This document shows positions 25,514 through 34,796 of a stretch of 64,000 nt of DNA, in pieces (the stretch's first letter is position 1; each line of letters begins with the position of its first letter). The stretch comes from Nitrospira sp. Its GTDB lineage: Bacteria > Nitrospirota > Nitrospiria > Nitrospirales > Nitrospiraceae. The translations under genes and the position numbers were made by a program. Location: the NCBI GenBank assembly GCA_016873515.1, contig VGXB01000002.1:1-64000 (forward strand), written 5' to 3'. A model generated the notes under the pieces. The model saw nothing but the letters and a program-made list of their open reading frames with translations. It did not search any database and had not been told where the DNA came from.

Positions 25514-25990
25514 ATGAAGGATATCCGGTCTGTAGGTCGACAACTCGCAGCAAGCGTTCCTGGCCTATTTCGCGTCGTCGGACTGTTCGTTCTCGGCAGC
25601 ATAGTCGGCGCATGCCATGCTCCAGGATGGGATGGGTACTTTTCTAGCGGCCTCGACCAGCTGACACAAGACAAGGTCCTGGATAGGTTCGGCCCACCCC
25701 ACACGGCCAAAAACTCTGTCCTGGGTGGCGACAGTCTTTGGACGTACCGGATCGCGTTGGGTGAGAACGATTTGGATCGCTGGAGTCTGACCTTTCTGAC
25801 AGAGCTGTCCCAATCAATGGGCGCGCTGATGGGAAAACCGAACGAGCAGCCAAAGCCGACGCTGTACTGTTATCAGTACACGCTGACATTTAACGAGGCG
25901 CACATCCTCAAGGATTGGAAGCGTGATGAATGTGTGCCGGGCACCAGAGATTCGCTGAAGGCCAACACGTTGAGACCCGCTCAGGAATGA
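25514..25990 (+). CDS. Lipoprotein of unknown function
   Basis: A 158-residue protein with a hydrophobic signal at about residues 17-33 and a lipobox VGAC (Cys34). The mature part contains LTQDKVLDRFGPPHTAKNSVLGGDSLWTYR, a pattern also seen in small SmpA/OmlA-like outer-membrane lipoproteins (the DRFGPP turn and a W-Y strand), and a Cys in YCYQYTLTF. The resemblance is weak. It ends with KRDECVPG. Probably an envelope lipoprotein. Confidence 0.6.
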   Translation: MKDIRSVGRQLAASVPGLFRVVGLFVLGSIVGACHAPGWDGYFSSGLDQLTQDKVLDRFGPPHTAKNSVLGGDSLWTYRIALGENDLDRWSLTFLTELSQSMGALMGKPNEQPKPTLYCYQYTLTFNEAHILKDWKRDECVPGTRDSLKANTLRPAQE

Positions 25991-26045
25991 CGGTGGGAGA
26001 ATCGCGGCCTGTGTTCGCTCGCGTAGGGAAATGGGGGTGAATCGG

Positions 26046-26075
26046 TTGCTTCCCTTTTTGCCCCTATGATATACA
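26046..26075 (+). promoter_or_regulatory. Possible sigma-70 promoter before the cupredoxin gene
   Basis: TTGCTT (26046-26051) and TATACA (26070-26075) are separated by 18 bases and lie about 130 bases before the chosen start. The match is moderate and the leader would be long, so this is tentative. Confidence 0.3.
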
Positions 26076-26208
26076 TGCGGTCCGTATTGGCTATCGTAAT
26101 AGGCTCACGAAGAACGTGAACCATTCGAGGCTACAGGTCTATGATCCGCTCGACATCGAGCGATGGCCAGTGGCAATCACAGTCTGTTTCTTTCTGAGGG
26201 AGGTGGGA

Positions 26209-26688
26209 ATGGGCAAGATGATAAGGGCGGCATTTGTAGGCCTTGGGATGGTGGTGGCCGGAGCATCGGCGGCCCATGCGCTTCAGGCCGGTGGTGTTGA
26301 AGTCGGCAGTTTGGAAACCGGATCCGTTGTCGGGCAACCCTTCAAGGAACTGACGGTGGACGTATCATTCTATGCCATTGAAATCGGAGAGATGAAGACT
26401 TGGTATCCGCCGATGACCGTAATTGATTTTAAGACTCGTCCTGGATCGCCCGTTCTACTAAAGGTAACGAACAAAGCGACGGCGGAGCACGGTTTCCAGC
26501 TCAGCTCAACCGCGACGGACCGCACGACGCCGACTGTATTGGATACCAAATTGGTGCTCAAGCCGGGCGAAACGCAGTATATCGGTGTGCCTATCAGTGA
26601 CTTGTTCTATAGTGCAGGAACGGTGCTGGAGTATCGCTGCCATCTTCATCCAGGTCATGTGGGCGGCAAGTTGCTGATGTTGAAGTAG
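26209..26688 (+). CDS. Exported cupredoxin-like copper protein
   Basis: ATG 26209 sits behind GAGGGAGGTGGG and gives 159 residues; the 93-base extension to 26116 is unlikely. Residues 1-25 are a signal peptide (VVAGASAAHA). The mature domain is a cupredoxin: an early His at 94 (AEHGFQL), then Cys144, His147/His150 and Met157 in YRCHLHPGHVGGKLLM, fitting a type-1 or nitrosocyanin-like copper site. KPGETQYIGV is the typical edge strand. It is probably a periplasmic electron carrier or copper sensor. A hairpin follows 40 bases after the stop. Confidence 0.8.
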   Translation: MGKMIRAAFVGLGMVVAGASAAHALQAGGVEVGSLETGSVVGQPFKELTVDVSFYAIEIGEMKTWYPPMTVIDFKTRPGSPVLLKVTNKATAEHGFQLSSTATDRTTPTVLDTKLVLKPGETQYIGVPISDLFYSAGTVLEYRCHLHPGHVGGKLLMLK

Positions 26689-26729
26689 CTGCCGGCCACG
26701 AAGAAAGAAAATTCAAGCGAGAATTAACG

Positions 26730-26764
26730 GCCTCAAGGACATGCTCCTTGAGGCTGTCGTATTT
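26730..26764 (+). terminator. Terminator after the cupredoxin gene
   Basis: GCCTCAAGGA-5-TCCTTGAGGC is a perfect 10-base-pair stem, followed by TGTCGTATTTT. The T-tract is short, so this is a probable rather than classic intrinsic terminator. Confidence 0.6.
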
Positions 26765-26831
26765 TCCGGGCGGTCCGTGAATTGGCTGTTGCAGTGTTCG
26801 GTCGCAGTGTTCGTTGGACCTCAAAAGCAGG

Positions 26832-26868
26832 AAGGCCTTGGTTTTGAGAAAAACCAAGGCCTTTCTGC
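26832..26868. terminator. Bidirectional terminator between the cupredoxin and ferredoxin genes
   Basis: AAGGCCTTGGTTTT pairs with AAAACCAAGGCCTT across a short loop. The arms carry their own A and T tracts, so the stem can end transcripts from both convergent genes. Confidence 0.75.
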
Positions 26869-26890
26869 AACAACGGGAAGAGCGCTCGAA

Positions 26891-27265
<375 letters not shown>

Positions 27266-27454
27266 TTAGCTTGGCGATATTGACAACATGGTGCCGCCCT
27301 GACCATAGTGCGCAGAGCTGCGAACGATAGAGAAATATTCTATTCTATGCCTCTTTTCCACGTCAACAGAATGGAAATGGCGCAGAGGGCCTAGGTGGGC
27401 GCTGGAGAGAAATAGGCCGATGGGCCCATCGCAAACAGGAGCGGGGCAGCCACG

Positions 27455-27955
27455 ATGAAGTCGAGTCAGGGCCGGCCGAGCGGGTGGACGGAAAAGAAAA
27501 ATCGGATCGTCATGATGATCCTGCTCGCTATCCTCATGATGAGCCTGTCGATATTTATCGGTGAGCGGAAGGAGTCAAGCATCATCGTGGTCAAATTCCC
27601 CAGCGGGGCGGAGATTGAGGCCGAGGTGGCGGACACGCCGGAGAAGCAATTGTTCGGGCTCGCGTTCCGCGACGAATTGCCGCCGAATGGAGGAATGCTT
27701 TATATCTTCGAAGAAAACGGACTTCATCGGGTGCGGACAAAGGAATACCGATTTCCCGTCGATATCCTGTGGGTGGACGAAAGCCATCATGTCGTGCATA
27801 TGTTGGAACACGCAGATCCCTGCGCCAAAGACCCGTGCCCGCTCTTCGGTCCGCCGCCAGAGGCGGCCCGATATGTCATTGAAGCTGAAGAGGGATTTCT
27901 GAAGAGATCTGGAGTTGCGAAGAACGACGAGCTCACCTACACGCTTCGAATGTAA
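27455..27955 (+). CDS. DUF192 protein with membrane anchor
   Basis: A 166-residue protein with one hydrophobic segment at about residues 18-36 (IVMMILLAILMMSLSIFI) and a DUF192 domain after it: VEVADTPEKQLFGLAFRDELPPNGGMLYIFE, then PVDILWVDESHHVVHMLEHADPC, and ARYVIEAEEGF near the end. The mature domain would be outside the cytoplasm, anchored or secreted. DUF192 proteins are small beta-barrels of unknown function, often near redox or stress genes. Two Cys in DPCAKDPCP are a conserved family feature. The Rieske gene follows after 67 bases. Confidence 0.8.
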   Translation: MKSSQGRPSGWTEKKNRIVMMILLAILMMSLSIFIGERKESSIIVVKFPSGAEIEAEVADTPEKQLFGLAFRDELPPNGGMLYIFEENGLHRVRTKEYRFPVDILWVDESHHVVHMLEHADPCAKDPCPLFGPPPEAARYVIEAEEGFLKRSGVAKNDELTYTLRM

Positions 27956-28022
27956 ACATTGCCGGTCAATGTCTCGTTCGGAATCGCAGCGGGTCAGCCA
28001 CGGGAGGAACGGAGGAGCAAGC

Positions 28023-28340
28023 ATGAAGGAGTTTCAGAAGGTCGCGCAACTCGACGACCTCACTCCGGGGCGATCGAAAAAGGTGTCGGTCAACGGCCGG
28101 GCGATCGCCTTGTTCAACGTCGATGGGAAATTCTACGCGATCCACAATAGCTGTCCCCATGAAGGGGGACCGCTTGCCGAGGGGAGACTCAAAGGCTACG
28201 TTGTGGCCTGTCCCTGGCACGATCTTGCTTTCGATATTCGAAACGGGCAAGGCACGGACGGAGGCGGTTATTGTGTCGGAAGTTACGAAGTGCGGGTGGA
28301 GGGAACCGACATCTGGGTAGGCCCTCGGCGAAAGGTGTGA
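28023..28340 (+). CDS. Rieske [2Fe-2S] ferredoxin
   Basis: ATG 28023 behind GGAGGAGC gives 105 residues. The cluster ligands are Cys44 and His46 (SCPHEGGPL) and Cys63 and His66 (ACPWHDLAF), the standard Rieske pair. The protein resembles the soluble ferredoxins of ring-hydroxylating dioxygenases and the NirD subunit; no oxygenase or nirB is adjacent. The next frame starts three bases after its stop, so it is in an operon with the chagasin-like protein and the aminotransferase. Confidence 0.88.
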   Translation: MKEFQKVAQLDDLTPGRSKKVSVNGRAIALFNVDGKFYAIHNSCPHEGGPLAEGRLKGYVVACPWHDLAFDIRNGQGTDGGGYCVGSYEVRVEGTDIWVGPRRKV

Positions 28341-28343
28341 CGG

Positions 28344-28739
28344 ATGCCAGTGGAATCTGAGCGGTCCGCGCAGTTGAATCCACTTAGGGGGCGCAGGACA
28401 ACGTTCAATCTGGACAGTTGTTCCATTTCGAAACTTCACGATTGTCGCGTGCTGGCAGTGATGGTCGGTCATCCATTTGTCATTCACTTATGGGAAGACC
28501 GAACCAAAGACGAGTTGTGGGTGCCTTTCTACGAAGTGGCATTGCTGGCCCTGCTCAGCGACAAATTCCTTGGCATCGCGAGTAATAATGCCGTGGAGAA
28601 TGGGCAGCGCACCTTCGAGTTTCAAGCTGTGACTCCCGGCAGTCATCGGCTGGTGTTTGAGAAACGCCTGAGGTGGAAGTTTACTGCCGAGGACCGGCGT
28701 GTGTTTCAGATTCAGGTGGTGAATCCGCCAAGGAGCTGA
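28344..28739 (+). CDS. Chagasin-like (I42) protein, tentative
   Basis: A 131-residue protein without signal peptide. Its last 40 residues (FEFQAVTPGSHRLVFEKRLRW, then RRVFQIQVV) follow the closing strands of chagasin-type cysteine-protease inhibitors, with the R-x-W loop reading LRWKF. The earlier NPTTG and GxxG loops are not clear, and the middle (WEDRTKDELWVPFYEV) is unlike chagasin. It might instead be an unrelated beta-sandwich. It lies three bases after the Rieske gene and five before dat. Confidence 0.45.
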   Translation: MPVESERSAQLNPLRGRRTTFNLDSCSISKLHDCRVLAVMVGHPFVIHLWEDRTKDELWVPFYEVALLALLSDKFLGIASNNAVENGQRTFEFQAVTPGSHRLVFEKRLRWKFTAEDRRVFQIQVVNPPRS

Positions 28740-28744
28740 CTGAT

Positions 28745-29584
28745 ATGCCGGACATTGCTTTCGTCAATGGCCGTTTTCTTCCATGGAAAGACGCGACGGT
28801 TTCGATCGACGATCGGGGATTCCAATTCGGCGATGGCGTCTACGAAGTGATCAGGACTTATCGAGGTGTGCCATTCGAATTGGCGGCGCATCTGGCGCGG
28901 CTTGAACGGAGCGCGAAGGAACTGAATCTCATCCAGCCGTATTCCCGCGTCAAGTGGACGCAGTGGATTCAGCAGGGACTCAGCCAGGCCGGGTATCAGG
29001 AAGCCAAAGTCTACATTCAAATTACACGAGGTATGGCACCTCGCGACCATGCGTTCCCGTTGGGAATTTCACCGACCGTCGTTATGACGATCCGGGAACT
29101 ACATCCCTTGAGTGTCCAGATACGGCAGGACGGAGTGACAGCGCGGACCTGCGACGATCTGCGCTGGGGCCGTTGCGACATCAAGAGCGTGAACTTGCTC
29201 GGCAATGTACTGGCCCGTGAAGAGGCGCGAAAGGCCGGTGTGTTCGAAGCCATTCTGGTCAAAGACGGGCTAGTGACGGAAGGCTCGCTCAGCAACGTCA
29301 TGGCCATACAGTCCGGGACGGTCGTGACGGCTCCTGAAGGGCCGCGCATTCTCTCCGGCGTCACCAGGACGATGGTGCTGGAGTTGGCGCGGAAGGAGGA
29401 AATCCCGGTGGAAGAACGGTTCCTGTCGTTGGAGGCCCTCTATGGCGCGGATGAGGTGTTCTTGACCGGCACGACGCTGGAAGTCTTGGGGGTGGTCCGG
29501 ATCGACGGGAACACCATCGGGTCGGGGCGGCCGGGTTCGATCACCAAAACACTTGCGGCACGCTGGTCGATCTTGACCGGGTAG
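28745..29584 (+). CDS. dat: D-amino-acid aminotransferase (class IV)
   Basis: ATG 28745 gives 279 residues of the fold-type-IV aminotransferase family. Hallmarks: VSIDDRGFQFGDGVYEVIRTY at about 23-42, YIQITRGMAPRDH near 93, the Schiff-base lysine in CDIKSVNLLGNVLAREEA (about 145-162), EGSLSNV near 180 and TGTTLEVLGVVRIDG near the C-terminus. RGMAPRDH is the arm typical of Dat rather than IlvE. Dat makes D-glutamate or D-alanine from 2-oxo acids. A hairpin with a T-run lies 48 bases after the stop. Confidence 0.85.
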   Translation: MPDIAFVNGRFLPWKDATVSIDDRGFQFGDGVYEVIRTYRGVPFELAAHLARLERSAKELNLIQPYSRVKWTQWIQQGLSQAGYQEAKVYIQITRGMAPRDHAFPLGISPTVVMTIRELHPLSVQIRQDGVTARTCDDLRWGRCDIKSVNLLGNVLAREEARKAGVFEAILVKDGLVTEGSLSNVMAIQSGTVVTAPEGPRILSGVTRTMVLELARKEEIPVEERFLSLEALYGADEVFLTGTTLEVLGVVRIDGNTIGSGRPGSITKTLAARWSILTG

Positions 29585-29590
29585 CGCCCC

Positions 29591-29619
29591 TTGCTTTGCA
29601 CAGGGGTGCGTGGTATGGT
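29591..29619 (+). promoter_or_regulatory. Sigma-70-like promoter for the rimP-nusA-infB operon
   Basis: TTGCTT (29591-29596), a 17-base spacer and TATGGT (29614-29619). Transcription would begin near 29626, just before the hairpin at 29632-29655. Confidence 0.45.
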
Positions 29620-29631
29620 GCTACCGCTGGA

Positions 29632-29655
29632 AGTGGGCTCAGGCCCACTTTTTTG
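29632..29655 (+). terminator. Intrinsic terminator or attenuator in the rimP leader
   Basis: AGTGGGC-TCAG-GCCCACT followed by six T and G. It lies after dat and about 37 bases before the rimP start. Its place fits the rimP-leader attenuator described upstream of rimP-nusA-infB in other bacteria, which would act on transcripts from the promoter at 29591. It may also simply end dat transcripts. Confidence 0.7.
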
Positions 29656-29691
29656 TTTGAGCTGGTGCCGGTCGTTACCAGGGAAAGAGGG

Positions 29692-30231
29692 TTGATCATC
29701 GGGGAGCGTAGTGCGCAGTCGGTTGTCGACCGGGTGCAGAGTGTCATTTTGCCGATCCTCTGGGCGCTCGGGTTGGAGTTGGTCGAGGTGCAGTGCGTTG
29801 GGCAGAGAGCTCGCACCGTCGTCCGCGTGCTGATCGAGAAGCACGGCGGCGTCACCATCGCAGATTGTGAACAGGCGCACAAGGCACTGGGACCTGCATT
29901 GGACGTCGCGGATCCGTTTCCCCACGCCTATATTCTTGAAGTGTCATCGCCCGGTCTCGATCGGCCCTTCAAACGCCTTCAAGACTATCAGCGAGCGATC
30001 GGGAAAGAGATTAGCCTCAAGCTGCGACAGCCGCTGAACGGCCAATGGCGTGTGAACGGGTGGCTTCTGGAGGCGGATGAACGGATGGTGTCACTGGCCG
30101 TTTTTGTGGGGAAGACTGAGTCGCAGACGCTGCGGATGAATCAGGAGCAGATTGCAGAGGCCAAACTGGTTGTGAAAATACAAGCGACGGGGAGCACCCG
30201 TGGCCGTGGGAAATCCAATGCAGGAGCATGA
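29692..30231 (+). CDS. rimP: Ribosome maturation factor RimP
   Basis: The frame is open from 29596, but a hairpin with T-run lies at 29632-29655; TTG 29692 behind GAGGG gives 179 residues. RimP assists 30S assembly. Domain 1 has ILWALGLELVEVQCVG, RVLIEKHGGVTIADCEQAHKALG and the signature YILEVSSPGLDRPFKRLQDYQRAIGK at about residues 84-109; the C-terminal SH3-like domain follows. It is the first gene of the operon with nusA, which starts three bases after its stop. Confidence 0.9.
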   Translation: MIIGERSAQSVVDRVQSVILPILWALGLELVEVQCVGQRARTVVRVLIEKHGGVTIADCEQAHKALGPALDVADPFPHAYILEVSSPGLDRPFKRLQDYQRAIGKEISLKLRQPLNGQWRVNGWLLEADERMVSLAVFVGKTESQTLRMNQEQIAEAKLVVKIQATGSTRGRGKSNAGA

Positions 30232-30234
30232 CGC

Positions 30235-31422
30235 ATGAACCGAGAGCTTATCAATGTGATCGACGAAATCGGCCGCCAGAAGGGAATCGATAAGGCACGA
30301 GTGATCGGCGCTATCGAGTCCGCATTGCAAACAGCCGCCAAGAAGCGTTTTGGTCAAGCCGAGAATATTCAAGTCGAGATCGATCCAAAGACAGGGGAAA
30401 TTTCCGTCGTATCCAAGAAAGTGATCGTCGACCAAGTCAGTAATCCTAAAGCGGAGGTTTCTCTTCAGGAAGCCCGCCAATACGACAGCGAAGCGGAGGT
30501 CGGCGATGAGATTGGGTCATTGATCGAGATGAACGAGCTGGGGCGGATTGCCGCGCAGACGGCGAAGCAAGTCATCTTCCAGAAAGTTCGTGAAGCCGAA
30601 TGGGAGGCGGTGCAGAAGGAGTATTCGACACGCCAGGGCGATCTAGTGAATGGCATCATCCTCGGCATGGAGCGCCGAAACTATTTGGTCGATCTCGGCA
30701 AGACGGAGGCGGTGCTCCCCATTCAAGAGCAAGTTCCCCGCGAGACCTACCGCCGCGGCGATCGGGTCAAAGCGATGTTGCTGGAGGTGCGCCGCACGCC
30801 GAAGGATGTTCAAGTTATTCTCTCCCGGAGCCACCACCAATTCGTGGCCAAGCTGTTCGAGCTCGAAGTCCCGGAGATCATGGAAAAGATCATCGAAATT
30901 AAATCGGTAGTCCGTGAGCCGGGTGATCGTACAAAGATCGCGGTGGTGTCACGGGAAAAAGCCGTGGATCCGGTCGGTGCTTGCGTGGGCGTCAAGGGAT
31001 CGCGCGTCCAGGCGGTTGTCCGCGAATTGCATGGCGAGAAAATCGACATCATCGCCTGGACTCAAGATCCGCGGGTGTTCATCGCCGAAGCGCTCAATCC
31101 GGCCACGATCGAAAAGGTTGGTATCGATGAAGAAAAGAAGTCGGCGCTGGTTGTCGCCGCCGATTCTCAATTGTCGCTGGCGATCGGCAAGAATGGGCAG
31201 AATGTTCGATTGGCCGCACGGCTGACAGGCTGGAAAATCGATATCATCAGCACGACCGAGTACGAGAAGGAAAAGGTTGAACGGGATAAGGAAATCAAGG
31301 CTGCCCTCGCGGAAGAAGCTGAAGCTCAGTGGTTGCAGGAAGAAGCTCGGCGGGTCGCCAAAGCTGAAGAAGTCGAGCAGACCGAAGAGACTCAAAAGTC
31401 CGAGGAGTCAGCCGCCAGCTAA
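30235..31422 (+). CDS. nusA: Transcription termination/antitermination protein NusA
   Basis: A 395-residue NusA: N-terminal RNA-polymerase-binding domain (1-130, INVIDEIGRQKGIDKARVIGAIESAL), S1 domain (about 135-200, GDLVNGIILGMERRNYLVDLG), and two KH domains (about 230-345) with VGACVGVKGSRVQAVVREL and LAIGKNGQNVRLAARLTGW. The C-terminus is a short acidic Glu/Lys-rich tail, so the acidic repeats of E. coli NusA are absent, as usual outside Proteobacteria. It controls pausing, termination and antitermination. It sits between rimP and infB; no ylxR/ylxQ gene is present. Confidence 0.95.
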   Translation: MNRELINVIDEIGRQKGIDKARVIGAIESALQTAAKKRFGQAENIQVEIDPKTGEISVVSKKVIVDQVSNPKAEVSLQEARQYDSEAEVGDEIGSLIEMNELGRIAAQTAKQVIFQKVREAEWEAVQKEYSTRQGDLVNGIILGMERRNYLVDLGKTEAVLPIQEQVPRETYRRGDRVKAMLLEVRRTPKDVQVILSRSHHQFVAKLFELEVPEIMEKIIEIKSVVREPGDRTKIAVVSREKAVDPVGACVGVKGSRVQAVVRELHGEKIDIIAWTQDPRVFIAEALNPATIEKVGIDEEKKSALVVAADSQLSLAIGKNGQNVRLAARLTGWKIDIISTTEYEKEKVERDKEIKAALAEEAEAQWLQEEARRVAKAEEVEQTEETQKSEESAAS

Positions 31423-31446
31423 CCAAGTGGGATACCGATCAGAATC

Positions 31447-34020
31447 ATGCGTGTGTACGAATTGGCCAAGAAACTTGGGATGGAGAATAAGGCGCTGCTG
31501 CTCGAGCTTACGAAGATGGGTGTGTCTGTTGCGTCCCATAGCAGCGCGCTGAATGACGATGTGGTGCAAAAGGTATTGAAGAAGTTTCTTCCTCACGTCA
31601 AGGATAGCCACATAGCCGGTGAGAGACCATCAGAACAGGAAGTGAAAGTGCCTAACATGGCCCATCCCAAAGCCGGTGCGATGAAGAGTCCGGTCATTGA
31701 GTTGCCTGCGAAACCCGACAAGCGACGTATTTTGATCAAGCGGAAGAAGGAAGACGAGCCGGCCGATGCCGTCATCCCCATGCAAATCAGCGAAATCGAG
31801 CCGCCCGCCGTGATTCCCCATCCGGCTCTCGCACCGGGTTCGGTCGTGTCGGCGATTTCTCCGTCAAGCGTAGAAACCGAACATATGTCTCATGTGGATG
31901 TGGCACTGCCGAGCCAGCCAGTCCCATCCACTTCGCCGGTTGCTGCTCCAATCGCCCTGGCGCCAGAGGCCATGGCTGCCAAACTGTCTCTCGGTACTCA
32001 GTCGAGCGCGGCTGCGACGGTGGAGGTAGTTGTCGGTAAAAAGAAAAGCATGGCATTCGAGGCGATCGCGGCCGAGGGGCAGCGAGATAAGCTCAAAAAG
32101 ACTCGGAAGCCCGGCCGGGTCAAGGACGAGGAGCACGACGTCAAGTTTCGCGAAGATGCCGCTCGCTGGCAAGATCTGCGGGCGATCCCCGTGCAGCGGC
32201 GCGACGATCGTTCGAAGCATCTGCACCACAGCGCGCCGAGCGAGATTACCAAGCCACGCAAAAAGAGCGTCAAGCTCACGTCTGGGACAACGGTCAAGGA
32301 GTTTGCCGAATCCATCGGCCAGCGGCCGGCGGACATCATCTGCAAGTTGATGGAGATGGGCCAAATGCGCACCTTCAATCAACCGATGAATCTGGACGCC
32401 GCCTTGATTTTCGCGGAAGAGAGCGGGGTGAAGATCGAGGTGGCGGTGGAAAAAGGCGGCGAGGAATTGCTGCAAGCCGCGATCGACATCAGCGGGGAAA
32501 CACGGCCAGAGCCGCGCCCACCCATCGTCACAATCATGGGCCACGTCGATCATGGCAAAACCTCGCTGCTCGACGCTATTCGGCAAACAAAAGTGGCTGA
32601 AGGAGAAGCCGGAGGCATCACGCAACATATCGGTGCTTATACGGTGCCGGTGTGCGGGAAGCAGGTGACATTTCTCGATACGCCGGGCCATGAAGCGTTC
32701 ACATCGATGCGCGCGCGCGGTGCGAAAGTCACCGATCTCGTCATTTTAGTTGTGGCTGCGGACGATGGTGTCATGCCGCAGACGATCGAAGCGATTCACC
32801 ACGCCAAAGCGGCCGGTGTCCCCATCATCGTGGCGATGAACAAGATTGATAAACCGGAGGCGAATCCTGATCGGGTGAAGAATGCGCTGTCCGAACACGG
32901 GCTCATTTCCGAAGCGTGGGGCGGTGACACGATCATGGTGGAAGTGTCTGCCAGACAAAAGATTGGACTCGATACCCTGCTCGAGATGATCCTGCTGCAA
33001 TCCGAAGTGCTGGAATTGAAAGCCGATCCTCACCGGCTGGCCAAGGGAACTGTCGTTGAAGCCAAGGTTGAGCGCGGCCGTGGCCCCGTGGCAACCGTCC
33101 TCGTTCAAAGCGGCACGCTGAAGGTGGGCGATGTGTATGTGGTCGGCACGCACAGTGGCCGAGTCAGGGCACTGATCGACGATCGGGGTGCGAAAGTACC
33201 CCAAGCTGGTCCGTCTATCCCGGTAGAAGTGCTTGGGTTGCCAGACGTGCCGTCCGCCGGCGATATCTTCCAAGTGGTGTTGGATGAACGAGTCGCTCGG
33301 GAGATTGCCGAAGAACGGACGCAGAAACGGCGGGCCGCTGAACTGGGTGATCCTGCCAAGGTGTCGCTCGACGATCTCTTCGCAAAGATTCAAGAAGGAT
33401 CAGTTAAGGAGCTGGCCATCGTCATTAAAGCCGATGTGCAAGGATCGTCTGAAGCTTTGGTCGGCGCGGTGGAAAAGCTCTCAACGGACGCCGTCAAGCT
33501 ACGAGTCATCCATAACGGCGTGGGCGGCGTCATGGAGTCCGACGTGCTGCTGGCCGCTGCGTCGCGTGCCATTATCATCGGGTTCAACATTCGGCCTGAG
33601 CCGAAAGCGGCTTCGTTGGCAGAGCAGCAAGGAGTTGATATCCGTTTGTATACGGTCATTTATGACGCCATTGCCGACATTAAGGCTGCGATGGAAGGAT
33701 TGCTCGAGCCGACGCTCAAGGAACGTACGCTGGGGCGGGCCGAGGTACGGCAGGTGTTCATGATTCCCAAGGCGGGAGCCGTGGCTGGGTCATACGTCAT
33801 CGACGGCATGATTCCTCGCACCAGCGCCGGTGTGCGCGTGATCCGGGACAATGTCGTGGTCTACCAGGGCAAGCTGGCTTCGCTACGGCGGTTCAAGGAC
33901 GATGTGCGTGAAGTGCAGCAAGGTTACGAGTGCGGCTTGAGCATCGAAAACTTCAACGATGTGAAGGCCGGCGATATTATCGAGGCGTACGCGATTGATA
34001 AGATTGCCACGAAGCTCTGA
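31447..34020 (+). CDS. infB: Translation initiation factor IF-2
   Basis: An 857-residue IF-2. The N-terminal region has an IF2_N helix domain ([18 protein letters not shown]), a disordered Pro/Ala/Lys linker and a second IF2_N element near [19 protein letters not shown]. The GTPase domain starts with GHVDHGKTS at residue 365; DTPGHEAF and MNKIDKP (G3, G4) follow. Domain III/IV end with [20 protein letters not shown] and [19 protein letters not shown]-2 places initiator tRNA on the 30S subunit. A broken DUF503 gene follows. Confidence 0.96.
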   Translation: MRVYELAKKLGMENKALLLELTKMGVSVASHSSALNDDVVQKVLKKFLPHVKDSHIAGERPSEQEVKVPNMAHPKAGAMKSPVIELPAKPDKRRILIKRKKEDEPADAVIPMQISEIEPPAVIPHPALAPGSVVSAISPSSVETEHMSHVDVALPSQPVPSTSPVAAPIALAPEAMAAKLSLGTQSSAAATVEVVVGKKKSMAFEAIAAEGQRDKLKKTRKPGRVKDEEHDVKFREDAARWQDLRAIPVQRRDDRSKHLHHSAPSEITKPRKKSVKLTSGTTVKEFAESIGQRPADIICKLMEMGQMRTFNQPMNLDAALIFAEESGVKIEVAVEKGGEELLQAAIDISGETRPEPRPPIVTIMGHVDHGKTSLLDAIRQTKVAEGEAGGITQHIGAYTVPVCGKQVTFLDTPGHEAFTSMRARGAKVTDLVILVVAADDGVMPQTIEAIHHAKAAGVPIIVAMNKIDKPEANPDRVKNALSEHGLISEAWGGDTIMVEVSARQKIGLDTLLEMILLQSEVLELKADPHRLAKGTVVEAKVERGRGPVATVLVQSGTLKVGDVYVVGTHSGRVRALIDDRGAKVPQAGPSIPVEVLGLPDVPSAGDIFQVVLDERVAREIAEERTQKRRAAELGDPAKVSLDDLFAKIQEGSVKELAIVIKADVQGSSEALVGAVEKLSTDAVKLRVIHNGVGGVMESDVLLAAASRAIIIGFNIRPEPKAASLAEQQGVDIRLYTVIYDAIADIKAAMEGLLEPTLKERTLGRAEVRQVFMIPKAGAVAGSYVIDGMIPRTSAGVRVIRDNVVVYQGKLASLRRFKDDVREVQQGYECGLSIENFNDVKAGDIIEAYAIDKIATKL

Positions 34021-34037
34021 GCGGATGCGGGGCGGAC

Positions 34038-34318
34038 ATGGTGGTCGGTGTCTGTACCGTCGAACTGTTTATCGGGGAAAGCCAGTCGCTTAAGGATAAG
34101 CGGTAGGTGCTCCATAGCCCGAAAGACCAGCTGCACGGAAAGTTCAATGTGTCGATGGCCGAAGTGGACGGACACGATCTGTGGCAGAAGACGGTGTTGG
34201 AGATGGTGTGTGTGGCGAACGAGGGGGCCACGCCAGTCACGTGCTGGAGCAGGCGTTGCATGTGATTAAAGGCGTGCCCGTGATTGAAGTCGTCCGAACC
34301 AGGTTGGAATTGTTGTAG
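34038..34318 (+). pseudogene. Broken DUF503 (YlxP-like) gene
   Basis: From ATG 34038 the frame reads MVVGVCTVELFIGESQSLKDKR, then a TAG at 34104-34106, then VLHSPKDQLHGKFNVSMAEVDGHDLWQKTV, and after a frameshift near 34232 SHVLEQALHVIKGVPVIEVVRTRLELL and TAG. This is a full-length DUF503 protein with one stop and one frameshift. DUF503 normally sits between infB and rbfA in many bacteria, so the position confirms the identity. Confidence 0.85.
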
Positions 34319-34325
34319 AGGCGGC

Positions 34326-34790
34326 ATGATGCTCGTCACCGGCCTCATCAAAGTAACGGATCCACGCATGCCCAAGATGACCTACAAGCGTGCCGACCGA
34401 GTGGCCGATCAAATTCGGATGGAAGTCGCGGATATTTTGATGCGGAAGATCAAGGACCCGCGCGTGCATTCAGTGACGGTGACGGGGGTTGAGATGACGG
34501 CGGATTTGCGTATCGCTCATGTCTTTGTCACGACGATGGAGACGGGGCAGGCCGAGCAGGAGATATTTGCCGGGTTGTCCAAGGCCAGCGGATTCGTGCG
34601 GGCAGAATTGGGCCGGCGTCTCACGTTACGATATTTGCCTGAAGTGAGGTTCAAAAAAGATGTCAGCGGTCTGCGCGGGGATCGCATCATGCGATTGCTG
34701 GAGGTGTTGCACGAGCACGTCGAACCGGAGGGTGCAACGCCGCCGTCGAATGTTCCGGATGTTTTGGATCAAGCAGGGTCGAAATCATAG
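34326..34790 (+). CDS. rbfA: Ribosome-binding factor A
   Basis: ATG 34326 with GAGG eight bases before gives 154 residues; ATG 34368 (MPKMTYKRADRV) is an equally possible start and matches where similarity begins. RbfA, a small KH-fold protein for 16S rRNA 5'-end maturation and cold adaptation, is shown by RADRVADQIRMEVADIL, KIKDPRV, the TADLRIAHVFVTTM strand and LRYLPEVRFKKD. It follows the DUF503 relic by eight bases and truB starts six bases after it. Confidence 0.9.
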   Translation: MMLVTGLIKVTDPRMPKMTYKRADRVADQIRMEVADILMRKIKDPRVHSVTVTGVEMTADLRIAHVFVTTMETGQAEQEIFAGLSKASGFVRAELGRRLTLRYLPEVRFKKDVSGLRGDRIMRLLEVLHEHVEPEGATPPSNVPDVLDQAGSKS

Positions 34791-34796
34791 GCCGAT

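Noticed and set aside
32746-33393. Minus-strand frame of 215 codons opposite infB
   Set aside because: Shadow of the infB reading frame.
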